Source: Psychroflexus sp. (GTDB lineage: Bacteria > Bacteroidota > Bacteroidia > Flavobacteriales > Flavobacteriaceae). Taken from it: a stretch of 9,828 bases of DNA. Positions 1-7,241 of the stretch are shown here, piece by piece; position 1 is the stretch's first letter; each line of letters starts with the position of its first letter. Location: assembly GCA_003565575.1 (NCBI GenBank), contig PXBV01000286.1, positions 1 through 9,828 of the forward strand, in the 5' to 3' direction. The notes below the pieces were generated by a model. It ran no database searches and was not told the origin of the DNA. It saw only the letters and a program-made list of their open reading frames with translations. A program made the translations under genes and the position numbers.

Positions 1-1962
1 ACGACAGATAAACACATTTTAAGACGATTTTACATCCTGGCAACACTGCTGGTTTTTGTGTTTTTTCTTTTGGGCTACAAGCTTTTTGATATTCAAATGG
101 TTGAGGGGAAAAAATACAAAGACTTAGCTCAACAAACTGTTTATAAAAATTTCAGTATAGAACCCAATCGAGGGAATTTGTATGATACCCATATGAATTT
201 ACTAGCTACATCTGTCCCGAAGTATGATGTTCGCTTTGATGCTGTGACAGTTTCAGAAGCGAATTTTCAAAAATATGCCTCCGCATTAGCCTCAGAGTTG
301 GCGGGCTTATTAGGGAATACTAAAGCCTATCACCTTCAAAAGTTAAAACGAGCAAGAGAGGCAAGAAACAGATACGTGCTTATCGCAAAACAATTAGATT
401 ATTCTGAATACATCACTATAAGAGAGTTTCCGTTGTTTAACTTAGGTCCTTACAAAGGCGGTTTTATAGCAGAACAGTCTACCGTAAGAGAAAATCCCCT
501 TGGAAAAATAGGAGAGCGGACTGTAGGTTTTGGAAATGTAGGTTTGGAAGGCGCATTTGATGAATTTTTAAAAGGTAAACATGGGAGAAGACTCAAACAA
601 AAAATTGCTAAAGGACAATGGAAGCCTATCAGTGATGCAAATGAAGTTGAGCCTGTAGACGGTTACGATGTAATTTCTACCATAGACGTAAATATACAAG
701 ATGTAGCTCATCATGCTTTGCTTGAACAACTTGAGTATTTTGAAGCAGATCACGGCAGTGTAGTAGTGATGGAGACCAAAACAGGGGAGGTGAAAGCCAT
801 ATCCAATCTAGGTCGGATTAAGAATTCTAATAAATATTATGAAAAATTAAATTATGCGGTTTATGAGCCTCATGAGCCAGGATCTACATTTAAGCTGATG
901 AGTATGGCTGCTGCATTGGAAGATAAAGTGATAGATACAAGTACAGTTTTTGATACTAAAAATGGAATGGTTCAGTTTTTTGACCGTAAAGTTTTTGACT
1001 CTAAACCTGGCGGTTATGGTAAAATCACAGCAATGGAAGCTTTTGAGGTCTCTTCCAATACGGCTTTTGCGAGTATGATTTATGATAATTACAAACATAA
1101 ACCTGAGCAGTTTGTGAATCGTCTTTACAATATGGGCTTAAACCAAAAGTTGGGTTTAAAGATAAAAGGAGAGGGTCAACCTCTTATTCCTCATCCAGAC
1201 GATAATAATTGGTACGGAACCACACTGCCTTGGATGTCTTTTGGGTATGGGGTGTCGCTTACAGCATTACAAACTCTTACGTTTTATAATGCTATTGCAA
1301 ATGATGGCGTAAAAATCAAACCTAAATTCATTAAGCAAGTAAGGGACAAACACACCTTGGTTCATTCTTATTCAGAACCCGTTGTAGAAGGTAGCATATG
1401 TTCTAAAGAAACTGCGTCTAAGTTAAAACGAATGATGGAAGGTGTTGTGAAGACCGGTACTGGAAGTAATATTGCGCACTCCAATTTTTCCATGGCTGGA
1501 AAAACTGGAACTTGCCAAACAGAATATTGGATAGAATCTGGTAGGTATGTCTCCTCATTTGTAGGCTATTTTCCGGCTGATGAGCCAAAATATTCTTGCA
1601 TTGTAGTTGTCCATAAACCCAATCCAAAGATTGGTTATTATGGCAGTACGGTAGCAGCTCCAGTCTTTGCAAAAATTGCTCAAAAGATTTTTATAGATAC
1701 ACCTTTAATCGATGAAATTATTGATGCAGACCTGCAAGCAGAGGTAGTAAATACATCTTATGACAACTACTATGAAACCTCTCAGGCTTATAAAACCGTC
1801 ATGCCAAACTTGGTAGGTTATCCAGCTATGGATGCCGTTTCTATTCTTGAAAACTTAGGGCTTAAGGTGAATTTAATTGGAGAGGGAAAGGTGAGAAAAC
1901 AATCCATCAAAGAAGGAGTAAAAGTTACAGAGAATCAAAACATAAATTTAATATCAGGTTGA
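1..1962 (+). CDS. ftsI: Septal peptidoglycan D,D-transpeptidase FtsI (PBP3) with C-terminal PASTA domain, 5' partial
   Basis: This is the class B penicillin-binding protein that cross-links septal peptidoglycan as partner of FtsW. The frame is open from base 1, so the gene begins upstream of the window; the GTG at 58 is not the start, because codons 1-19 already encode the basic and hydrophobic N-terminal anchor. 653 residues are visible, numbered here from base 1. A single membrane segment lies at about 10-26. The PBP dimerisation domain follows, with the RGN motif at 57-59. The transpeptidase domain carries the three penicilloyl-enzyme motifs: STFK with catalytic Ser295, SSN at 351-353 and KTG at 501-503. 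A PASTA domain occupies about 598-653. All catalytic residues are intact. The stop overlaps the murE start by 4 nt. Identification is very secure; the exact N-terminus cannot be seen. Confidence 0.97.
   Translation, partial: TTDKHILRRFYILATLLVFVFFLLGYKLFDIQMVEGKKYKDLAQQTVYKNFSIEPNRGNLYDTHMNLLATSVPKYDVRFDAVTVSEANFQKYASALASELAGLLGNTKAYHLQKLKRAREARNRYVLIAKQLDYSEYITIREFPLFNLGPYKGGFIAEQSTVRENPLGKIGERTVGFGNVGLEGAFDEFLKGKHGRRLKQKIAKGQWKPISDANEVEPVDGYDVISTIDVNIQDVAHHALLEQLEYFEADHGSVVVMETKTGEVKAISNLGRIKNSNKYYEKLNYAVYEPHEPGSTFKLMSMAAALEDKVIDTSTVFDTKNGMVQFFDRKVFDSKPGGYGKITAMEAFEVSSNTAFASMIYDNYKHKPEQFVNRLYNMGLNQKLGLKIKGEGQPLIPHPDDNNWYGTTLPWMSFGYGVSLTALQTLTFYNAIANDGVKIKPKFIKQVRDKHTLVHSYSEPVVEGSICSKETASKLKRMMEGVVKTGTGSNIAHSNFSMAGKTGTCQTEYWIESGRYVSSFVGYFPADEPKYSCIVVVHKPNPKIGYYGSTVAAPVFAKIAQKIFIDTPLIDEIIDADLQAEVVNTSYDNYYETSQAYKTVMPNLVGYPAMDAVSILENLGLKVNLIGEGKVRKQSIKEGVKVTENQNINLISG
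522..549 (+). repeat. Short tandem near-repeat inside ftsI (15-nt period)
   Basis: TGTAGGTTTTGGAA at 522-535 is followed after one base by TGTAGGTTTGGAA at 537-549, giving a 15-nt period with one T missing from the second copy. The two copies encode VGFG and VGLE, just before the conserved GLEGAF segment of the dimerisation domain. The repeat is seen directly. It may be a chance product of similar codons, or the scar of a small in-frame indel. Confidence 0.5.
1959..1962 (+). promoter_or_regulatory. TTGA start/stop overlap coupling ftsI to murE
   Basis: The last base of the final ftsI sense codon plus its TGA stop form TTGA, in which TTG opens murE. It is the TTG equivalent of the ATGA overlaps at ftsW/murG and murG/murC. 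No Shine-Dalgarno sequence stands at a useful distance upstream. Translational coupling by re-initiation is an inference from the geometry. Confidence 0.7.
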
Positions 1963-3422
1963 AAATTTTAAAAGACATATTATACAAGGTTTCTATTGAA
2001 TCAGTTAAAGGTTCTACAGCTGTTGAGGTGAATACTATTCAATTTGATAGTCGGAAAGTATCAAATAAAGACGTTTTTGTTGCAATAAATGGCGTAGTAG
2101 CAGACGGGCACTTATATATAGAAACTGCCATTCAAAATGGTGCTAAAGTTGTAGTCTGCGAAAATTTGCCAGATAACATCGCTTCTGAAGTTACTTACGT
2201 CCAAACAAAAGACAGCAGGGAAGCTTTAGCTTTTATGGCGTCTAATTATTATGAAAATCCTTCATCTAATTTAAAGTTGATTGGAATTACAGGAACCAAC
2301 GGAAAAACCACTGTAAGTTCACTTTTATATCAACTTTTTAAAACACTTGGTTATAAAGTAGGTCTTATCTCAACGGTAGTTATCAAAATTGATGATAAGG
2401 AGTTTTCAACAAGATTAACAACTCCAGATTCTATTACAATCAATGCTTACCTAAAGCAAATGAACCAGGCAGGGATAGAGTATTGCTTTATGGAGGTAAG
2501 CTCGCATGGGATTGCACAACATAGAACATTAGGCCTAGACTTTGATGGAGGAGTTTTTACCAACCTCACCCAAGATCATTTAGACTACCACGCTAGCTTT
2601 GCTGAATATAGAGACGTTAAGAAGCGGTTTTTTGATCAACTTCCTGCGGGTGCCTTTGCGCTCACCAACTTAGATGATAAAAACGGTAATTATATGCTTC
2701 AAAACACCAAAGCCAGAAGCTATGGTTACGCTTTGAAGAGCCTTACGGATTATAAGGTTAAAATTCTTGAAAAAAGCTTTTCAGGTTTGATGCTTAATAT
2801 CAATGGACATGAAGTTTGGTCAAGATTTATAGGAGATTTTAATGCCTACAACTTATTAGCAGTTTACGCAACCGCAGATGTATTAGGGGTAGAGCAGTTG
2901 GAAAACCTTCAAGTTCTAAGTCGGTTAAAGCCCGTAGATGGGAGGTATCAGCATCATGTTTCTGAAACGGGCATACATGTGATAGTAGATTATGCGCATA
3001 CGCCAGACGCTTTAAAAAATGTATTACAAACCACCAATGAAATCAGAACTAGAAATGAACAGCTCATTTCTGTTGTAGGTTGTGGAGGAGATCGGGATAA
3101 AAGCAAGCGCCCACTAATGGGGCAAATTGCTGCTAACTTGAGTACTCAAGTCATTTTTACAAGTGATAATCCTAGAACAGAAAATCCAGACGAGATTATT
3201 AAAGCTATTGAAAAAGGAGTAGAACCTCAAGATATAGCTAAAACGTTAAGCATTTCTTCAAGAAAAGACGCTATTAAAACAGCCTGCAAGCTAGTTAAAT
3301 CTGGGGATATTATAGTCATAGCAGGAAAAGGACATGAGACTTACCAGGAAGTAAATGGGGTGAGAACAGATTTTGATGATTTAAAAATTGTAAAAGGCTT
3401 TTTAGCTCAGTTAAACAAATAA
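1959..3422 (+). CDS. murE: UDP-MurNAc-L-Ala-D-Glu--meso-diaminopimelate ligase MurE
   Basis: This cytoplasmic ATP-dependent ligase adds the third stem residue to UDP-MurNAc-L-Ala-D-Glu. It is 487 residues long, normal for MurE. The N-terminal UDP-substrate domain spans about 1-105. The central ATPase domain has the P-loop GITGTNGKTT at 109-118 (Lys116), the DHLDYH segment at 206-211 and the likely carbamylated Lys221. The C-terminal domain starts near 330 and has DYAHTPD at 344-350. DNPR at 403-406 is the motif that in studied MurE enzymes marks meso-diaminopimelate rather than lysine as substrate. The start is TTG at 1959 inside a TTGA overlap with the ftsI stop. The next in-frame ATG is at codon 93 and would remove the whole N-terminal domain, while the MKILKDILYK opening matches flavobacterial MurE as I recall it. 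Function is near certain; the start is very likely. Confidence 0.97.
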   Translation: MKILKDILYKVSIESVKGSTAVEVNTIQFDSRKVSNKDVFVAINGVVADGHLYIETAIQNGAKVVVCENLPDNIASEVTYVQTKDSREALAFMASNYYENPSSNLKLIGITGTNGKTTVSSLLYQLFKTLGYKVGLISTVVIKIDDKEFSTRLTTPDSITINAYLKQMNQAGIEYCFMEVSSHGIAQHRTLGLDFDGGVFTNLTQDHLDYHASFAEYRDVKKRFFDQLPAGAFALTNLDDKNGNYMLQNTKARSYGYALKSLTDYKVKILEKSFSGLMLNINGHEVWSRFIGDFNAYNLLAVYATADVLGVEQLENLQVLSRLKPVDGRYQHHVSETGIHVIVDYAHTPDALKNVLQTTNEIRTRNEQLISVVGCGGDRDKSKRPLMGQIAANLSTQVIFTSDNPRTENPDEIIKAIEKGVEPQDIAKTLSISSRKDAIKTACKLVKSGDIIVIAGKGHETYQEVNGVRTDFDDLKIVKGFLAQLNK

Positions 3423-3425
3423 GGT

Positions 3426-4649
3426 ATGTTGTACCCAATATTAGAGTTTTTAGAAAGTAATTTTGATCTTCCAGGAGTACGTTTGTTTCAATACATCTCC
3501 TTTAGAGCTGCTGCTGCTATCATCATATCTTTACTTATTTCTACAATTTATGGGAAGCGTATTATCTTGTTTTTACAAAGAAAGCAAATTGGAGAAAGCG
3601 TAAGAGAATTAGGTCTAGAAGGACAAAAAGAAAAAGCTGGAACTCCTACTATGGGTGGACTCATCATAATTTTCTCAACCCTTATTCCTGTCATTTTACT
3701 TTGTCAACTTCAAAATATTTACATCATTCTTTTAATTGTGACTACTCTTTGGATGGGTGCCATTGGTTTTTTGGATGATTATATTAAGACCTTCAGAAAA
3801 AATAAAGAAGGTCTTCAAGGAAGGTTCAAAGTGGTAGGACAAGTAGGTTTAGGAATATTTGTTGGAACAGTGATGTATTTTCATCCAGATGTGACTGTAA
3901 GGCAAGAAACTAAATTTGCAAAGGAGCAAACCGAAGAATTAATGAGCCGTGATAGGTTTAACGAAGAGAAATCTACTACAACTACTATTCCTTTCTTTAA
4001 AAATAACGAATTGGATTACTCCAAAGCTATTTCATGGATAAGCGAAGGGGCTGCTTCTTACGCATGGATCATTTTTATACCTGTTGTTATTTTTATTGTC
4101 ACAGCAGTTTCTAACGGTGCAAACTTAACGGATGGCATTGATGGTTTAGCAGCAGGAAGTTCAGCTATTATAGTGCTTACCTTGGGTATCTTCGCATGGA
4201 TTTCTGGAAATGTGGTATTTTCAGATTACCTTAATGTCATGAACATCCCTCGATCTGGTGAAATGACAATTTTTATAAGCGCATTTGCTGGAGCTCTGGT
4301 AGGATTTTTATGGTATAATACTTATCCAGCCCAAATCTTTATGGGAGACACAGGAAGTCTCACCATTGGTGGCATTATAGCGGTAATAGCTATTGCTACA
4401 CGTAAGGAGCTATTAATCCCAATCCTTTGTGGAATATTTTTTATTGAAAACCTATCCGTTGTGCTTCAAGTGGGATGGTTTAAATATACCAAGAAAAAAT
4501 TTGGAGCAGGAAGGCGTATTTTTTTAATGTCTCCACTTCATCACCATTACCAAAAACTAGGATTTCATGAGTCTAAAATTGTTGTAAGGTTTTGGATTAT
4601 TGGAATTCTTTTGGCAGTCATCACTATTGTAACCCTTAAAATTAGATAA
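3426..4649 (+). CDS. mraY: Phospho-N-acetylmuramoyl-pentapeptide transferase MraY
   Basis: This integral membrane enzyme transfers phospho-MurNAc-pentapeptide from UDP to undecaprenyl phosphate, making lipid I. It has 407 residues, longer than the roughly 360 of the E. coli enzyme. About ten hydrophobic segments are visible. Cytoplasmic-face motifs are in the expected order: GTPTMGG at 72-78, the catalytic-site DDYIK at 117-121, NLTDGIDGLAAG at 233-244 (Asp236), MGDTGSL at 306-312 and SPLHHHYQ at 369-376. The extra length lies mostly in a polar stretch at about 153-205 between the fourth and fifth hydrophobic segments, predicted to be extracytoplasmic from the usual MraY topology. The ATG is 3 nt after the murE stop. 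The murD start codon follows its own stop without a gap. Identification is secure. Confidence 0.97.
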   Translation: MLYPILEFLESNFDLPGVRLFQYISFRAAAAIIISLLISTIYGKRIILFLQRKQIGESVRELGLEGQKEKAGTPTMGGLIIIFSTLIPVILLCQLQNIYIILLIVTTLWMGAIGFLDDYIKTFRKNKEGLQGRFKVVGQVGLGIFVGTVMYFHPDVTVRQETKFAKEQTEELMSRDRFNEEKSTTTTIPFFKNNELDYSKAISWISEGAASYAWIIFIPVVIFIVTAVSNGANLTDGIDGLAAGSSAIIVLTLGIFAWISGNVVFSDYLNVMNIPRSGEMTIFISAFAGALVGFLWYNTYPAQIFMGDTGSLTIGGIIAVIAIATRKELLIPILCGIFFIENLSVVLQVGWFKYTKKKFGAGRRIFLMSPLHHHYQKLGFHESKIVVRFWIIGILLAVITIVTLKIR

Positions 4650-5993
4650 ATGAAAAAGCTTGTCGTTTTAGGGGGAGGAGAAAGTGGAGTTGGTGCAGCT
4701 ATATTGGGTAAGAAGCAATCTTATGATGTCTTTTTATCGGATTCAGCTTCGCTAAAACCTAAATTTAAATCGAAATTAAATTCAGAATCAATTGCGTTTG
4801 AAGAAGCAGGGCACAACGTGTCTAGATTAGCAAAAGCGGACCTTATCGTGAAAAGTCCTGGTATTTCTGATGATTTGAAATTGATAAAAGATTTAAAATC
4901 TAAAGGCATTCAAATTATTTCAGAAATTGAATTTGCCTCTTGGTTTACTGATGCCAATATTATTGGTATAACGGGTTCTAATGGAAAAACGACTGTCACC
5001 AACATGGTGTTTCACATCTTAAGCAATGCTGGCTTATCGGTATCCATGGCTGGGAATGTAGGTTTTAGTTTTGCTGAACAAGTGGCAAAGCAAGACTTTC
5101 ATAATTATGTCTTGGAGCTTAGTAGTTTTCAATTAGATGGAATAGAAAGGTTTAAACCTCATATCGCCATCTTAACCAGCATAACTCCAGATCACTTAGA
5201 TCGATATCACAATAATTTTGAAGAATATATTGAAGCAAAATTTAAGATTACCCAAAATCAAACTGAACAAGATTTTCTTATCTACAATAAAGATGACCAA
5301 GTTATTGTGGATTGGATTGAAACTCACAATTTAAGAGCTCAACTTATTCCATTCACAATGGAAACTCTTGGAGAAGATATTTCTGCATTTATAGAAAACA
5401 ATAACATACACATCAAATTAAATCATAATTCATTCACCATGTCATTAACCGATTTAGCCGTAAAAGGCGACCACAATACCAGAAACGCTATGGCTGCTTC
5501 AACAGCGGCTAGGTTACTCAAAATAAGAAAACAGACCATAAGAGAGAGTATGGAAAGTTTTCACGGGGTTGAGCACAGGCTAGAACAGCTTGGAAAAATC
5601 AACAAAGTAAATTTTATAAACGACTCCAAAGCTACTAATGTAAATGCCACATTTTATGCGCTTGGAAGTATGAATGCTCCTACCGTTTGGATTGTTGGTG
5701 GTGTAGATAAAGGCAACAAATATGAAGACTTGCTAGCTTTAGTGAATGAAAAAGTAAAAGCTATTGTGTGTCTTGGTATTGATAATCAAAAAATAATTGA
5801 GGCTTTTAGCAATTGTGTTGATGTTATTTTAGAGACCTCTAGTATGCAAGATGCTGTTGCAAAGGCCTATGAATTAACAGAAGAAAATGATACCGTCTTA
5901 TTATCTCCAGCTTGTGCAAGTTTTGATTTATTTGAAAACTACGAGGATAGAGGTAGGCAATTTAAAAACACAGTTCAAGGGTTAAAAAAATAA
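4650..5993 (+). CDS. murD: UDP-MurNAc-L-alanine--D-glutamate ligase MurD
   Basis: This cytoplasmic Mur ligase adds D-Glu to UDP-MurNAc-L-Ala at the cost of ATP. It has 447 residues, normal for the family. The short N-terminal UDP-binding domain opens with a glycine-rich loop (GGGESGVG, 8-15) that fits MurD. The P-loop GITGSNGKTT is at 106-115 (Lys113), LELSSFQLD at 155-163, DHLDRY at 181-186, and the probable carbamylated lysine is Lys197. The C-terminal domain has HRLE at 309-312, NDSKATN at 324-330 and LLSPACASFDLF at 417-428. SSFQLD and NDSKATN distinguish it from MurC, MurE and MurF. The ATG is directly abutted to the mraY stop (TAAATG), with no Shine-Dalgarno sequence before it. No key residue is missing. 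Confidence 0.97.
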   Translation: MKKLVVLGGGESGVGAAILGKKQSYDVFLSDSASLKPKFKSKLNSESIAFEEAGHNVSRLAKADLIVKSPGISDDLKLIKDLKSKGIQIISEIEFASWFTDANIIGITGSNGKTTVTNMVFHILSNAGLSVSMAGNVGFSFAEQVAKQDFHNYVLELSSFQLDGIERFKPHIAILTSITPDHLDRYHNNFEEYIEAKFKITQNQTEQDFLIYNKDDQVIVDWIETHNLRAQLIPFTMETLGEDISAFIENNNIHIKLNHNSFTMSLTDLAVKGDHNTRNAMAASTAARLLKIRKQTIRESMESFHGVEHRLEQLGKINKVNFINDSKATNVNATFYALGSMNAPTVWIVGGVDKGNKYEDLLALVNEKVKAIVCLGIDNQKIIEAFSNCVDVILETSSMQDAVAKAYELTEENDTVLLSPACASFDLFENYEDRGRQFKNTVQGLKK

Positions 5994-5999
5994 AACAGA

Positions 6000-7241
6000 A
6001 TGTCAACTAATTCAGGGATAAAAGATTTTTTTAAAAGTATAAAAGGTGATAAGATGTTATGGTCTGTGGCTGCACTCTTGGCTATTTTTTCTTTTATCCC
6101 AGTGTATAGTGCTTCAAGTAACTTAGCTTACCTTCATGGCGCTAGTGGTAGCACATTTACGTATTTAGTAAAACATTTTATGCATCTTGTTTTAGGTTTT
6201 TCCATTTTATATGCTACCCATAAAATACCTTACCGTTACTTTAGGGGTCTGTCTATTATCATGTTGCCGATAGTGATTATCTTGCTTATTGTGACCTTAT
6301 TGCAAGGCACAACCATGCAAGGTGCAAATGCAAGTCGGTGGATTCAAGTTCCTATTGTTAATTTTTCTTTTCAAACCTCTACGCTAGCCTCTGTTGTGTT
6401 ATTGATTTATGTAGCGAGATATTTGTCTAAAATAAAGGAAACAACCTACACCTTTAAAGAAACAATTTTGCCTCTCTGGATTCCTGTTTTTCTGGTCATA
6501 GGCTTAATTCTGCCCGCTAATTTTTCAACAGCTGCCATAATATTTTTCATAGTATTGTTACTCACCTTTATAGGAGGATATACATTCAAATACACAGCGG
6601 CTATTGTGGGTGTAGGCTTAGTGGGTTTAGTCTTGTTTGGGCTCACTGCTAAAGCTTTTCCAGATTTGTTCCCAAATAGAGTAGACACCTGGATAAGCAG
6701 AGTAGAAAATTTTACAGGAGATGAGCAAAGTCGAGAAAAGTATCAGGTAGAAAAAGCAAAAATAGCCATTGCAACTGGAGGAATTACAGGCAATGGAATA
6801 GGCAAAAGCGTACAACGCAATTTCTTGCCTCAATCGTCTTCAGACTTTATTTATGCTATTATAGTAGAAGAGCTCGGCATGGTAGGCGGTTTTGGGGTCA
6901 TTTTGGCTTATTTGTTTATGCTGTATAGAATTGCAATTATTGTGACCAAGTCAGAAACCACTTATGGGCGTTTATTAGTAGTTGCTGCAGGTATTCCCAT
7001 TATTTTTCAAGCTTTTATCAATATAGCAGTTGCAGTAGAACTATTGCCAGTAACAGGGCAAACTTTACCTTTAGTAGGAAGCGGAGGAACTTCTATCTGG
7101 ATGACCTGCTTATCTTTAGGGATAGTTATAAGTGTAAGTGCCAATAACGAGGTAAACGCCATTGAGCAAGCCAAGCAGAAAGAGAAAGAAGAGAATCTAG
7201 CCATAGAAAATCCATTAGAAGTATTAAGCGAAACGATATGA
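6000..7241 (+). CDS. ftsW: Septal peptidoglycan glycosyltransferase FtsW (SEDS family)
   Basis: FtsW is a polytopic membrane protein that polymerises lipid II into glycan strands at the division site, working with FtsI. It has 413 residues and about ten hydrophobic segments between 20 and 380. SEDS landmarks are ASRWI at 111-115, NRVDTWISR at 226-234 in the large extracytoplasmic loop, and the SSSDFIYAIIVEELG block at 279-293, whose Asp282 aligns with the catalytic Asp of characterised FtsW and RodA. TGQTLPLVGSGGTS at 352-365 is the second SEDS signature, in a variant form. A charged tail rich in Glu and Lys (about 381-413) should lie in the cytoplasm. FtsW is preferred over RodA because of position between murD and murG. 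The ATG is 6 nt after the murD stop; the leader is A-rich without a Shine-Dalgarno sequence. The stop overlaps murG by 4 nt. Confidence 0.95.
   Translation: MSTNSGIKDFFKSIKGDKMLWSVAALLAIFSFIPVYSASSNLAYLHGASGSTFTYLVKHFMHLVLGFSILYATHKIPYRYFRGLSIIMLPIVIILLIVTLLQGTTMQGANASRWIQVPIVNFSFQTSTLASVVLLIYVARYLSKIKETTYTFKETILPLWIPVFLVIGLILPANFSTAAIIFFIVLLLTFIGGYTFKYTAAIVGVGLVGLVLFGLTAKAFPDLFPNRVDTWISRVENFTGDEQSREKYQVEKAKIAIATGGITGNGIGKSVQRNFLPQSSSDFIYAIIVEELGMVGGFGVILAYLFMLYRIAIIVTKSETTYGRLLVVAAGIPIIFQAFINIAVAVELLPVTGQTLPLVGSGGTSIWMTCLSLGIVISVSANNEVNAIEQAKQKEKEENLAIENPLEVLSETI

Noticed and set aside
58..60. GTG as start codon of ftsI
   Set aside because: The frame is open to base 1, and codons 1-19 encode the basic residues and first part of the membrane anchor expected for FtsI. 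The true start lies upstream of the window.
5984..5990. Run of seven A at the end of murD as a possible slippage site
   Set aside because: It immediately precedes the stop, the lysine-rich end is ordinary, and ftsW has its own start, so slippage would change little. A-runs are common in AT-rich genomes.
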